DNA from: M3007 sp964621185
GTDB taxonomy: Bacteria > Bacteroidota > Bacteroidia > Chitinophagales > Saprospiraceae
Length of the DNA: 64,000 bases
Assembly (NCBI GenBank): GCA_964621185.1
Contig: CAZULM010000004.1
Span: 1 to 64,000 of the forward strand
Direction of reading: 5' to 3'
Shown: in pieces, positions 57,741 through 64,000 of the stretch
Layout: each line of letters begins with the position of its first letter
Position numbering within the stretch: position 1 is the first letter of the stretch
Translations under genes and position numbers: made by a program
The notes under the pieces: model-generated
Told to the model about the DNA's origin: nothing
Databases searched by the model: none
Seen by the model: the letters and a program-made list of their open reading frames with translations, nothing else

Positions 57741-58466
57741 CTACTTGGGGGCCGGCAGCAGCCGCTTGATCTCCGAGACAATATCCGCATACGCCGTGTC
57801 CAGGTTCCCGAAGTCGGACACCGCCCGGTTCTGCGTGGGCAGCGAGCGCAGCTTCTCCAAGCCCGTGCCCTCATAGTCGGCCCGCTGGATGCGGATCGGG
57901 ACCACCCGCCGGCCTTCGCCCAACGCCTGATATACCATGCCGAACCAGTTTTCGGAATTGAACAGGTTCACCGTGATAAGCGCCAGCATGTAGTCGGCAT
58001 TGGCCCATTCTTCCTGGGCGCGCTCGAGGGGGTCATCCCCGCCCTTGGGATCCTTGTTGACATCGTAAATGGCGAGCCTGCCTGTGATCTTCAAGATGTT
58101 GAGGTGGCGCAGGAGCCGGTTTGCCGCTTCGTGGTCGGCCTGGTCGTACACCACCACGAACTTTGGCTTGGCGGCGGTGACCGGCGCCATCGCGCCGGAT
58201 TGGGCGCTCAGGTCGGCTTCGGTCAGGGCATCCATGAGGTCGATGAGGCTGCTGCGCACCTGGTTGGTGCCCAGCTCGATGTTCTCCTGCGACAGGGTGC
58301 CGCGGGCGATGGCTTTTTTCAGGTCGGCCTGCTTGCCGAGCAGGAGCAGCACCTGCTTTGCTTTGGGCGCAGTTTCGGGCAGCCCCTCCTGCGCGGTCTT
58401 GAGGGCCAGGTCGAGGTCGTCTATCAGGAGTTTGGAGACGAGGGATTTGAGTTCGGGAAGGTTCAT
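57741..58466 (-). CDS. effector-associated domain plus TIR-like domain protein
   Basis: A 241-aa cytosolic protein. Residues 1-85 form a helical domain similar to the EAD11-like N-terminus of the protease at 16124: LDLALKTAQEGL, LKKAIARGTLSQ and NQVRSSLIDLMDAL. Residues of about 100-240 look like a TIR fold: KFVVVYDQADHEAANRLLRHL, ITGRLAIYD, EWANADYMLALITVNLFNS and RRVVPIRI. At the place where NADase TIRs have the catalytic Glu (after the S-x-W) this reads SENWFGMVYQAL, with no Glu in the usual spot, so enzymatic activity is doubtful. Likely a conflict or signalling adaptor. Convergent with the MBL gene. Confidence 0.78.
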   Translation of the reverse strand: MNLPELKSLVSKLLIDDLDLALKTAQEGLPETAPKAKQVLLLLGKQADLKKAIARGTLSQENIELGTNQVRSSLIDLMDALTEADLSAQSGAMAPVTAAKPKFVVVYDQADHEAANRLLRHLNILKITGRLAIYDVNKDPKGGDDPLERAQEEWANADYMLALITVNLFNSENWFGMVYQALGEGRRVVPIRIQRADYEGTGLEKLRSLPTQNRAVSDFGNLDTAYADIVSEIKRLLPAPK

Positions 58467-58504
58467 GAATATTAGGTTACAGGGTTACAAGGTTACAGGG
58501 AGCA

Positions 58505-58533
58505 TAAAAAAAGCCCCGTCGTGGGACGGGGCT
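58505..58533 (-). terminator. intrinsic terminator of tRNA-Ala
   Basis: Minus-strand AGCCCCGTC and GACGGGGCT form a perfect 9-bp stem with a 4-base loop, followed by seven Ts. Confidence 0.93.
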
Positions 58534-58540
58534 CACAAGG

Positions 58541-58613
<73 letters not shown>

Positions 58614-58630
58614 TTTTCTCAAACGGACGG

Positions 58631-58638
58631 CAAATGTA
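58631..58638 (-). promoter_or_regulatory. TAnnTTTG promoter box for tRNA-Ala
   Basis: The minus strand reads TACATTTG, 17 bases before the tRNA 5' end. Confidence 0.55.
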
Positions 58639-58899
58639 CGTTGCGATTTTCAAAGTGCAAGAAAAACAGAAAAAAAACTTGTGTGCCAGTGCAGAATGCG
58701 CATACCCCTGCCAAAAAGACTGGAAATGACGCGTAAAAGATGAACTGCGCCTGCCCAGCAGGCATTTTCCGCATCAACCAGCCCTCAACCCGGCACTTTT
58801 CTATAAAAAATTCGGGATCACTCAAGATCGGGCACAAGCGCGTGCGGGACGATAGAGCGCATCTTTGCTTTTACTGCTTGCTGGTTTTCACAAAGTATC

Positions 58900-58907
58900 T
58901 ACATTTG
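58900..58907 (+). promoter_or_regulatory. TAnnTTTG promoter box for the transporter
   Basis: TACATTTG with a TTG at 58878-58880, a 19-base spacer that fits the Bacteroidota -33/-7 arrangement. Confidence 0.65.
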
Positions 58908-58988
58908 TCGCACACAGGCTGCTGGGGCCGAACCAAAGCTGGTTCTCCTACCAGAGAAACATTACTTCCTTAACGCTAAACCTTCTGT

Positions 58989-60326
58989 ATGTCCATTCAC
59001 AAGCCGAGCCTCACGATCTCTCAAATTGTAAACATGAATTTCGGCTTCTTTGGGATTCAGTACAGTTTTGGCCTCCAGCAAACCGCCATCAACCCCATAT
59101 ACTCCTTCCTCGACGCCGACCCGGCTCAGCTGCCCCTGCTCAACCTGGCAGGTCCGATGACGGGCTTGTTGATCCAGCCCATCATCGGCGCCTTGAGCGA
59201 CAAAACCTGGCACCCGCGCTGGGGCCGCCGGAAGCCCTATTTCCTCATCGGCGCGGTTTTTTGCAGCCTCTGCCTCTTCTTGTTCCCTTTCAGCAGCAGC
59301 CTGTGGATGGCGGTCGGGCTCCTGTGGGTATTGGACGCGGCCAACAACACGGCCATGGAGCCCTACCGCGCCTTTGTGGCCGACAAGCTGCCGGAACCGC
59401 AGTACGGACTGGGCTTCCTCACCCAGAGCTTTTTTACGGGCCTGGGCATCACCCTGGCCAACCTTTCGCTGTTCTTCTTTCAGGGCAATATCCTGGGCCA
59501 ATCGGCATCGGGCATACCGTATTGGGTATATGGGTCGTTTTTTGTGGGCGCCGTCTGTTCCATTGGTTCCGTTTTATGGTCGGTGAGCACCACCCCGGAA
59601 ATCCCGCCCACCGAATCCGAGCTGGCCTATATCCGCAAGAACGAGCACGGGGCCTTGCAGCCTTTTGTGGAGATATTCGACGCCATCAAGAACATGCCCA
59701 AAGCCATGTGGCAGCTCGCCCTGGTATATCTTTTCCAATGGTATGCCCTTTTCATCTATTGGCAATACTGCACCCACAGCATCGCGCAATCGGTGTGGAA
59801 AGCGAGCTCTGCTGCCGACCATGAACTGTACGAAAAAGCCGTGGGCTGGACGGGGCTTGTCAACGGCTGGTACAACGTGGTCACCTTCCTTTCGGCGTTC
59901 GGCTTAGTTTGGTTGGCCAAGAAATACGGGCCCAAACAGGTGCACTTCTGCTGCTTGGTCTTGGCGGGGCTGAGCCTGCTGATATTCCCCCACATCGAGA
60001 ACAAGTACCTGTTCTTTGCCCCCATGACGGGCTTCGGCATCGCCTGGGCCAGCATCATGGGTGTGCCTTACCTGCTGGTAGTTGGCAGCATCCCGAAAGA
60101 ACGCTTTGGGGTGTATATGGGCATTATCAACATGATGATCGTGATCCCCATGATCTTCCAGACGCTGAGCTTCGGCGCGGTCTATAAAACATTGCTCGGG
60201 AGCAACCCCGGTATGGCCATCACGGCTGCCGGCGTGCTGCTGCTGCTGGCCGCCGCCGCCGTTTTGCGGGTCCGGGTGGTTAAAAGCGCCGATCCCCTCC
60301 CCGCCGCGCCGATTGGCGGGCATTGA
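58989..60326 (+). CDS. MFS sugar transporter (SLC45/GPH-like)
   Basis: A 445-aa transporter with 12 hydrophobic segments. It resembles the sucrose/maltose-type SLC45-GPH group: the N-terminal NMNFGFFGIQYSFGLQQTAI, the loop LSDKTWHPRWGRRKPYFLIG (the group's RWGRR-P motif) and LDAANNTAMEPYRAFVADK. A cytosolic loop carries charged residues (STTPEIPPTESELAYIRKNE). The adjacent amylosucrase-like gene on the same strand supports sucrose or maltooligosaccharide uptake; the substrate is inferred. The start at 58989 fits a first helix beginning at about residue 12. Confidence 0.9.
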   Translation: MSIHKPSLTISQIVNMNFGFFGIQYSFGLQQTAINPIYSFLDADPAQLPLLNLAGPMTGLLIQPIIGALSDKTWHPRWGRRKPYFLIGAVFCSLCLFLFPFSSSLWMAVGLLWVLDAANNTAMEPYRAFVADKLPEPQYGLGFLTQSFFTGLGITLANLSLFFFQGNILGQSASGIPYWVYGSFFVGAVCSIGSVLWSVSTTPEIPPTESELAYIRKNEHGALQPFVEIFDAIKNMPKAMWQLALVYLFQWYALFIYWQYCTHSIAQSVWKASSAADHELYEKAVGWTGLVNGWYNVVTFLSAFGLVWLAKKYGPKQVHFCCLVLAGLSLLIFPHIENKYLFFAPMTGFGIAWASIMGVPYLLVVGSIPKERFGVYMGIINMMIVIPMIFQTLSFGAVYKTLLGSNPGMAITAAGVLLLLAAAAVLRVRVVKSADPLPAAPIGGH

Positions 60327-60439
60327 CAATCGGAAAACCAGGAGATAGCCAACGAAAAATAGCTGTGAAACCGAACGCCTGCAATCCATTGAAAATCAAT
60401 CATCCACACGCCTTCGCAAATGCTACGGCGGGTAAAGCA

Positions 60440-60475
60440 TCCATCAATCCATCAAATCCACCCAAATCCTGGTAA
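60440..60475 (+). repeat. partial copy of the AAATCCTGGT interspersed repeat
   Basis: CCATCAATCCATC, AAATCCACCC and AAATCCTGGTAAT end at the start codon of the amylosucrase-like gene; only the distal half of the family is kept. Confidence 0.6.
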
Positions 60476-60476
60476 T

Positions 60477-62432
60477 ATGTACAACCGCAACCTTCACCCA
60501 AAAATAGACGCCTTGCTCGCGCAAGGTAAAACCGGGGCAGGGGACTTGTTCTATGCCCGCCTCATGGCCAACGCAGCGGCCATGCACGCGCTTTACCAGG
60601 AACTGTACGCCGGGCACCCACATGGCGAAAAGGGCTTTGAAGAGCTTGTCCGGGTCGTGGCCGCAGCGGCGCAGACCAGGCCTGTGGCGCTGAAACAAAA
60701 GGACGCGCAGAAGGCAAAAACCGATTATTGGTTCCTGAGCAACGAAATTGCCGGGATGAGCCTGTACGTCGATCGCTTTTGCGGCGGTTTGAAACCGCTT
60801 GCCGGCAAGCTCGGCTACTTTGAAAAACTGGGGGTCAACTTCCTGCACCTGATGCCCATTTTCCAAAGCCCGCCCAACGAAAGCGACGGGGGCTACGCCG
60901 TGTCCGATTTCCGGAAAGTGGACGAGCGCTTCGGCACGCTCGACGACCTGAAAGCCCTCATCCAGAAGATGAACGAATCGGGCATGTACATCATGCTCGA
61001 CATCGTGCTGAACCATACCTCGCAGCACCACGAATGGGCGGTGAAGGCCAAAAAAGGCGACCCGAAATACCAGGACTTTTTCTATTTCTACGAAGACCGC
61101 CGCCTGCCCGACCTGTTTGAAAAAGACATGCCGGACATTTTCCCGGAAAGCGCGCCAGGGAGCTTCACCTACGTGGAAGAATGCCAAAAATGGGTGATGA
61201 CGGTGTTTCACCGCTACCAATGGGACCTGAACTTCAGCAACCCCCAGGTGCTGTGCGCGATGCTCGACACCATTTTCTTCTATGCCAACCTGGGCGTGGA
61301 TATCCTGCGGATAGACGCCCCGGCCTTTATCTGGAAACAGTTGGGCACTACCTGCCAAAACCTGCCCCAGGCCCACACCCTCCTGCGTCTGATAAAATTG
61401 TGCGTGGAGGCCGCCACCCCCGGCATGGCGCTGTTGGGGGAAGCCATCGTGGCGCCCAAGGAGATCATGAAGTATTTCGGCACGGGCGCCTTTACCGCCC
61501 GGGAATGCGACCTGGCCTACAACGCCACCCAAATGGCCGTCCAGTGGGACACCTTAGCCACCGGCGACACCCGCCTGATGCTGGCCTCCCAAACAGACCT
61601 GCTGGAGAAACCTTACGGCGCCTCCTGGATCACCTACACCCGTTGCCACGACGATATCGGGCTGGGCTATGAAGATGCCGCCATCGAGCAGACGGGGTTT
61701 TCGCCCTTTGAACACCGGAAATTTATCAAGGAGTACTATTCAGGGGCGCTGGATTATTCCCCCGCGCGCGGGGCCTTGTTCTCGGTGAACCCCAAAACTC
61801 AGGATGCGCGCATCAGTGGGACGCTCGCCTCGCTCTGTGGGCTGGAAAAAGCGTTGGAGGAACAAGACGATGCCGGCGTGGAGTTGGCCGTTCGTCGGAT
61901 ACTCCTGATGCAGGCGCTCAGTTTTTTCATTGGCGGCATTCCCATGCTATTTTACGGCGACGAGTTGGGCTATACCAACGATTACGGCTATCTGAACGAC
62001 CCGGCGAAAAGTTACGACAACCGCTGGATGCACCGGCCGCTGATCGATTGGGAAAAGAACAAAAAAACAGACAAGCCCGGCACGGTGGAACACCGCATCT
62101 TTTCTGCCACGCAGCGCTTGCTGAAAATCCGAAAGTCGCTGCCCGAACTGGCCGACCTGAAAAACCTCCATTGGCTGGCCACCCACCACCATCACCACGT
62201 CGCCGGCTTCATACGCACCCTGGGCGACAAAAAACTGTGCTGCCTCTTCAATTTCAGCGCCCAAACCGTGCACCTGTACACGGGGATTTTGAAAGACCAG
62301 GGGCTTCATTTCCCCATGTTTGATCACTGGTCGGGCGCGGCGGTGCAATTGGAAAGCGATGGCGGGTTCTTGAAGATGGAGGGGTATGGGTTTTTGGTTT
62401 GTGGGGAAGGGGAAATTAGACCGGGATTCTAA
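60477..62432 (+). CDS. amylosucrase-like GH13 alpha-glucosyltransferase
   Basis: A 651-aa enzyme resembling amylosucrase (GH13_4), which uses sucrose to make alpha-1,4-glucan and fructose. An N-terminal helical domain (about 1-90) precedes the barrel. Conserved regions: LDIVLNHTS (region I), VDILRIDAPAFIWKQLG with the nucleophile Asp (region II), LLGEAIVAP with the acid/base Glu (region III) and TRCHDDIGLG (region IV). PIFQSPPNESDGGYAVSDFR, also typical of amylosucrase, sits near residue 145. A C-terminal beta domain ends the protein. No signal peptide, so cytosolic, acting on sugar imported by the upstream transporter. Sucrose hydrolase is an alternative. The start ATG follows a repeat copy. 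Confidence 0.88.
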   Translation: MYNRNLHPKIDALLAQGKTGAGDLFYARLMANAAAMHALYQELYAGHPHGEKGFEELVRVVAAAAQTRPVALKQKDAQKAKTDYWFLSNEIAGMSLYVDRFCGGLKPLAGKLGYFEKLGVNFLHLMPIFQSPPNESDGGYAVSDFRKVDERFGTLDDLKALIQKMNESGMYIMLDIVLNHTSQHHEWAVKAKKGDPKYQDFFYFYEDRRLPDLFEKDMPDIFPESAPGSFTYVEECQKWVMTVFHRYQWDLNFSNPQVLCAMLDTIFFYANLGVDILRIDAPAFIWKQLGTTCQNLPQAHTLLRLIKLCVEAATPGMALLGEAIVAPKEIMKYFGTGAFTARECDLAYNATQMAVQWDTLATGDTRLMLASQTDLLEKPYGASWITYTRCHDDIGLGYEDAAIEQTGFSPFEHRKFIKEYYSGALDYSPARGALFSVNPKTQDARISGTLASLCGLEKALEEQDDAGVELAVRRILLMQALSFFIGGIPMLFYGDELGYTNDYGYLNDPAKSYDNRWMHRPLIDWEKNKKTDKPGTVEHRIFSATQRLLKIRKSLPELADLKNLHWLATHHHHHVAGFIRTLGDKKLCCLFNFSAQTVHLYTGILKDQGLHFPMFDHWSGAAVQLESDGGFLKMEGYGFLVCGEGEIRPGF

Positions 62433-62522
62433 TAATTTGCAAGATTTAAGGAATGTATCATCTTGGGCATGCGGGGCATGTGCGATGACATTAGGGCAAT
62501 TAAAGCAGGCCTTTGAATGCCG

Positions 62523-63305
62523 TCATCGCCCAAAAAATTTCCTGAAAAAAGCCAACAAATCCTGCCCTCCGCGACGTGATGCCGACAGCGACCGGCCATT
62601 GTTGAGCCACAAGGCGCCTTCCGATGGGTCGAACCTCGCGATGTGCTGGGTATTCACCAGAAGCTTTTTGTGCACCCTGAAAAAACCGCCCTGTTTTTCG
62701 AGCAGTTCGCTGTATTCTCCCAGCGATTTCATAGAAACCAGCGGCTTTGTGTCGCTTGTGTGCACATAGGAAATATTGCCGTCGCCCTCCAGGTACAGGA
62801 TGTCTTGCAGGGGAAGGTAGGCGATAGCCCCCTTTGTGAGCATAACGGGCAGTTTTTCCAATACCGTTTTAGCCGGGGTAGATGGCGCCAGCAGGGCATT
62901 CAGTACCGCCAGGCGCTCGCGCAGATTTCGGGCATCTGCCCCCTTTTTTACTTTCTGGATGGCAGCCAGCAATTGAACGGGATCGACGGGCTTGAGCAGG
63001 TAATCGACCGCCGACTTGTGCAGCGCCTGAATCACATACTCAAACGTGCCAAACGCGGTAAGGAACACCAGTCCAACCCGCTCGAACAATACGGGGTCCA
63101 ACCGGTCGAGCAGGTCAAAGACAGTGCCGTCGCGCAATTCGATGTCGAGTAGCCATAAGTCGGCCGGTGTTGCGCCCAACAACAAATACCCATCTTCCAC
63201 ACTTTCTGCTTCACCGACCACCACTACTTCAGGACAATGCGTGGCCAGGAGGCTTTTGATAAGTTCCCGCACTGGCGGGCTGTCTTCGATCAGGATTGTT
63301 CTCAT
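62523..63305 (-). CDS. LytTR-family response regulator
   Basis: A 260-aa response regulator. The receiver domain (1-125) has acidic MRTILIEDSP, the phosphoacceptor Asp in LWLLDIELRDG (about 56), Thr in LVFLTAFGT and Lys in DYLLKPVDP. The C-terminal LytTR DNA-binding domain (about 155-258) shows DILYLEGDGNISYVHTSD, GGFFRVHKKLLVNTQHI and RSLSASRRG. The ATG overlaps the stop of the upstream kinase gene by 4 bases (ATGA), so translation is coupled. The regulated genes are unknown. Confidence 0.95.
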   Translation of the reverse strand: MRTILIEDSPPVRELIKSLLATHCPEVVVVGEAESVEDGYLLLGATPADLWLLDIELRDGTVFDLLDRLDPVLFERVGLVFLTAFGTFEYVIQALHKSAVDYLLKPVDPVQLLAAIQKVKKGADARNLRERLAVLNALLAPSTPAKTVLEKLPVMLTKGAIAYLPLQDILYLEGDGNISYVHTSDTKPLVSMKSLGEYSELLEKQGGFFRVHKKLLVNTQHIARFDPSEGALWLNNGRSLSASRRGGQDLLAFFRKFFGR

Positions 63306-64000
63306 GTCATTTTTTTGATGTGTATGGTGGCTACGGCGCCTCCTTCCGGTCTGCTTGTCAGGCTGTAACCTGCGGGAAAACCCAGTTGCCGGATCAAGCG
63401 CAGGCGCTCCTGCAACAGTTCTTTTCCGCGCGACCGGTACCGGAATAGTGGCCTGGAAGCCCTATTGCCTGCATCAGGGCCTGCACCATCGTCGGAGACC
63501 GTGATTACCAGCTGGTCGCCCTCCTCTTTAAATTGAATCCATACGTGCCCGGCTTTGCCAACCATGGGGCGCAGACCGTGCGCCACTGCGTTTTCGACCA
63601 GTGGCTGTACCAGCAATGGCGGCAGCACCAGCGGGCTTGTAACACCATTATCAATCGAATAGTGGAACGGTGGCTGATGCTGCATCGACTCCAGGTGCAG
63701 GTAATTTTCCAAAAACGCGATCTCGTCTTTCAGCGGGATGGTAGGGAATTTGTAAGGGGATGCCTTGTCGGGGCTCATCGACAGTTCCAGCACTTCCCGT
63801 ATGAGGCGGGCGATGCGCAGCAAATGTTCCGATGCCTCCGGCTTGCTGCGGTTGGCAATGGAATTCTGCAGCGATGTGAGCAGGTTGAACAAGATATGCG
63901 GGTTGAGTTGGGCCTGAACGGTACTTAGCTGTGCCTGCCGCAACAAGTGCATCAAGGCCTTTTTTTTCTTCCATTCCAATCCTGCGAACAATAGCAACAT
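63302..64000 (-). CDS. LytS-type sensor histidine kinase, C-terminal part
   Basis: The window end cuts this gene; at least 232 residues are seen, without the sensor and most TM segments. The His_kinase domain has the phosphoacceptor His in AQLNPHILFNLLTSLQNSI and a region LESMQHQPPFHYSIDN. The HATPase_c domain follows, with the N-box in PLLVQPLVENAVAHGL and GLG-like VSDDGAGPDAGNR. It is the cognate kinase of the LytTR regulator that follows it with a 4-base overlap. Confidence 0.95.
   Translation of the reverse strand: MLLLFAGLEWKKKKALMHLLRQAQLSTVQAQLNPHILFNLLTSLQNSIANRSKPEASEHLLRIARLIREVLELSMSPDKASPYKFPTIPLKDEIAFLENYLHLESMQHQPPFHYSIDNGVTSPLVLPPLLVQPLVENAVAHGLRPMVGKAGHVWIQFKEEGDQLVITVSDDGAGPDAGNRASRPLFRYRSRGKELLQERLRLIRQLGFPAGYSLTSRPEGGAVATIHIKKMT

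Larger units (their letters stand above)
58614..58988. other. intergenic region upstream of the sugar transporter
   Basis: About 375 bases. They hold the tRNA-Ala promoter box (minus strand) and the transporter promoter box (plus strand). Nothing else is recognised. Confidence 0.55.

Overview
The window looks like a chromosomal contig from a Bacteroidota member, most likely the class Saprospiria. The evidence is threefold: type IX secretion C-terminal sorting domains (a gliding-motility-type CTD with SprB-like repeats, and type A CTDs); families largely confined to Bacteroidota (DUF4175, DUF4270, DUF4290, GSCFA, and a GT5 protein with only the N-terminal domain); and many copies of the Bacteroidota promoter box TAnnTTTG a short way upstream of start codons. 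Most genes are GC-rich. Two stretches are clearly more AT-rich: about 3430-7330 and about 53110-56720. A run of 100 N (7540-7639) marks an assembly gap inside a tandem tRNA-Lys array.

Layout. 31-3426: a large DUF4175 membrane/coiled-coil protein. 3427-7331: an AT-rich defence island with a C5-cytosine methyltransferase, a DUF4928 putative restriction enzyme (frameshifted), a Vsr mismatch endonuclease and a small lipoprotein. 7487-7942: a tRNA-Lys array with abnormal and broken copies. 8138-9448: a DUF234-type ATPase with a palindromic operator-like site. 9684-12694: rbfA, kdsD, a YitT-type membrane protein and a CoA pyrophosphatase. 12947-17107: a T9SS-exported adhesin-like protein and a trypsin-like protease with an effector-associated domain. 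17114-22152: a HEAT/cyclophilin lipoprotein, an amidohydrolase, purine nucleoside phosphorylase and dihydrofolate reductase. 22340-27465: the block GT5-N, DUF4270, glmS, DUF4290. 27575-33121: a MazG-like enzyme, membrane protein, S41 protease, Cys-rich exported protein, a WecA/MraY-type transferase and an unknown partner. 33192-36748: a GSCFA protein and a two-gene module in which an unknown protein and a cytosolic trypsin-like protease both seem to carry a YbjN-like domain. 36800-44337: small DUFs, recG, DUF177-rpmF, ridA, trpS, scpA and a GNAT. 44494-48143: a soluble AAA+/M41 peptidase fusion, two lipoproteins and a VanX-like dipeptidase. 48378-52427: a giant cyclase/AAA/TPR protein. 52746-57068: two T9SS proteins and a divergent unknown gene spanning an AT-rich cassette. 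57096-58613: an MBL hydrolase, an EAD-TIR protein and tRNA-Ala. 58989-64000: a sugar transporter with an amylosucrase-like GH13 enzyme, then a LytTR/LytS two-component pair cut by the window end.

Two themes stand out. First, the intergenic DNA is unusually rich in dispersed and inverted repeats of several families: ATTCCGC heptamers abutting gene ends, an octameric leader touching three start codons, a roughly 50-bp interspersed element, a 105-bp duplication, and several long hairpins. Second, there are several uncommon protease or conflict architectures: EAD-trypsin, EAD-TIR, a trypsin/zinc-ribbon/YbjN pair, and a soluble AAA+-M41 fusion. Functional statements rest on motifs read by eye; no database search was run.
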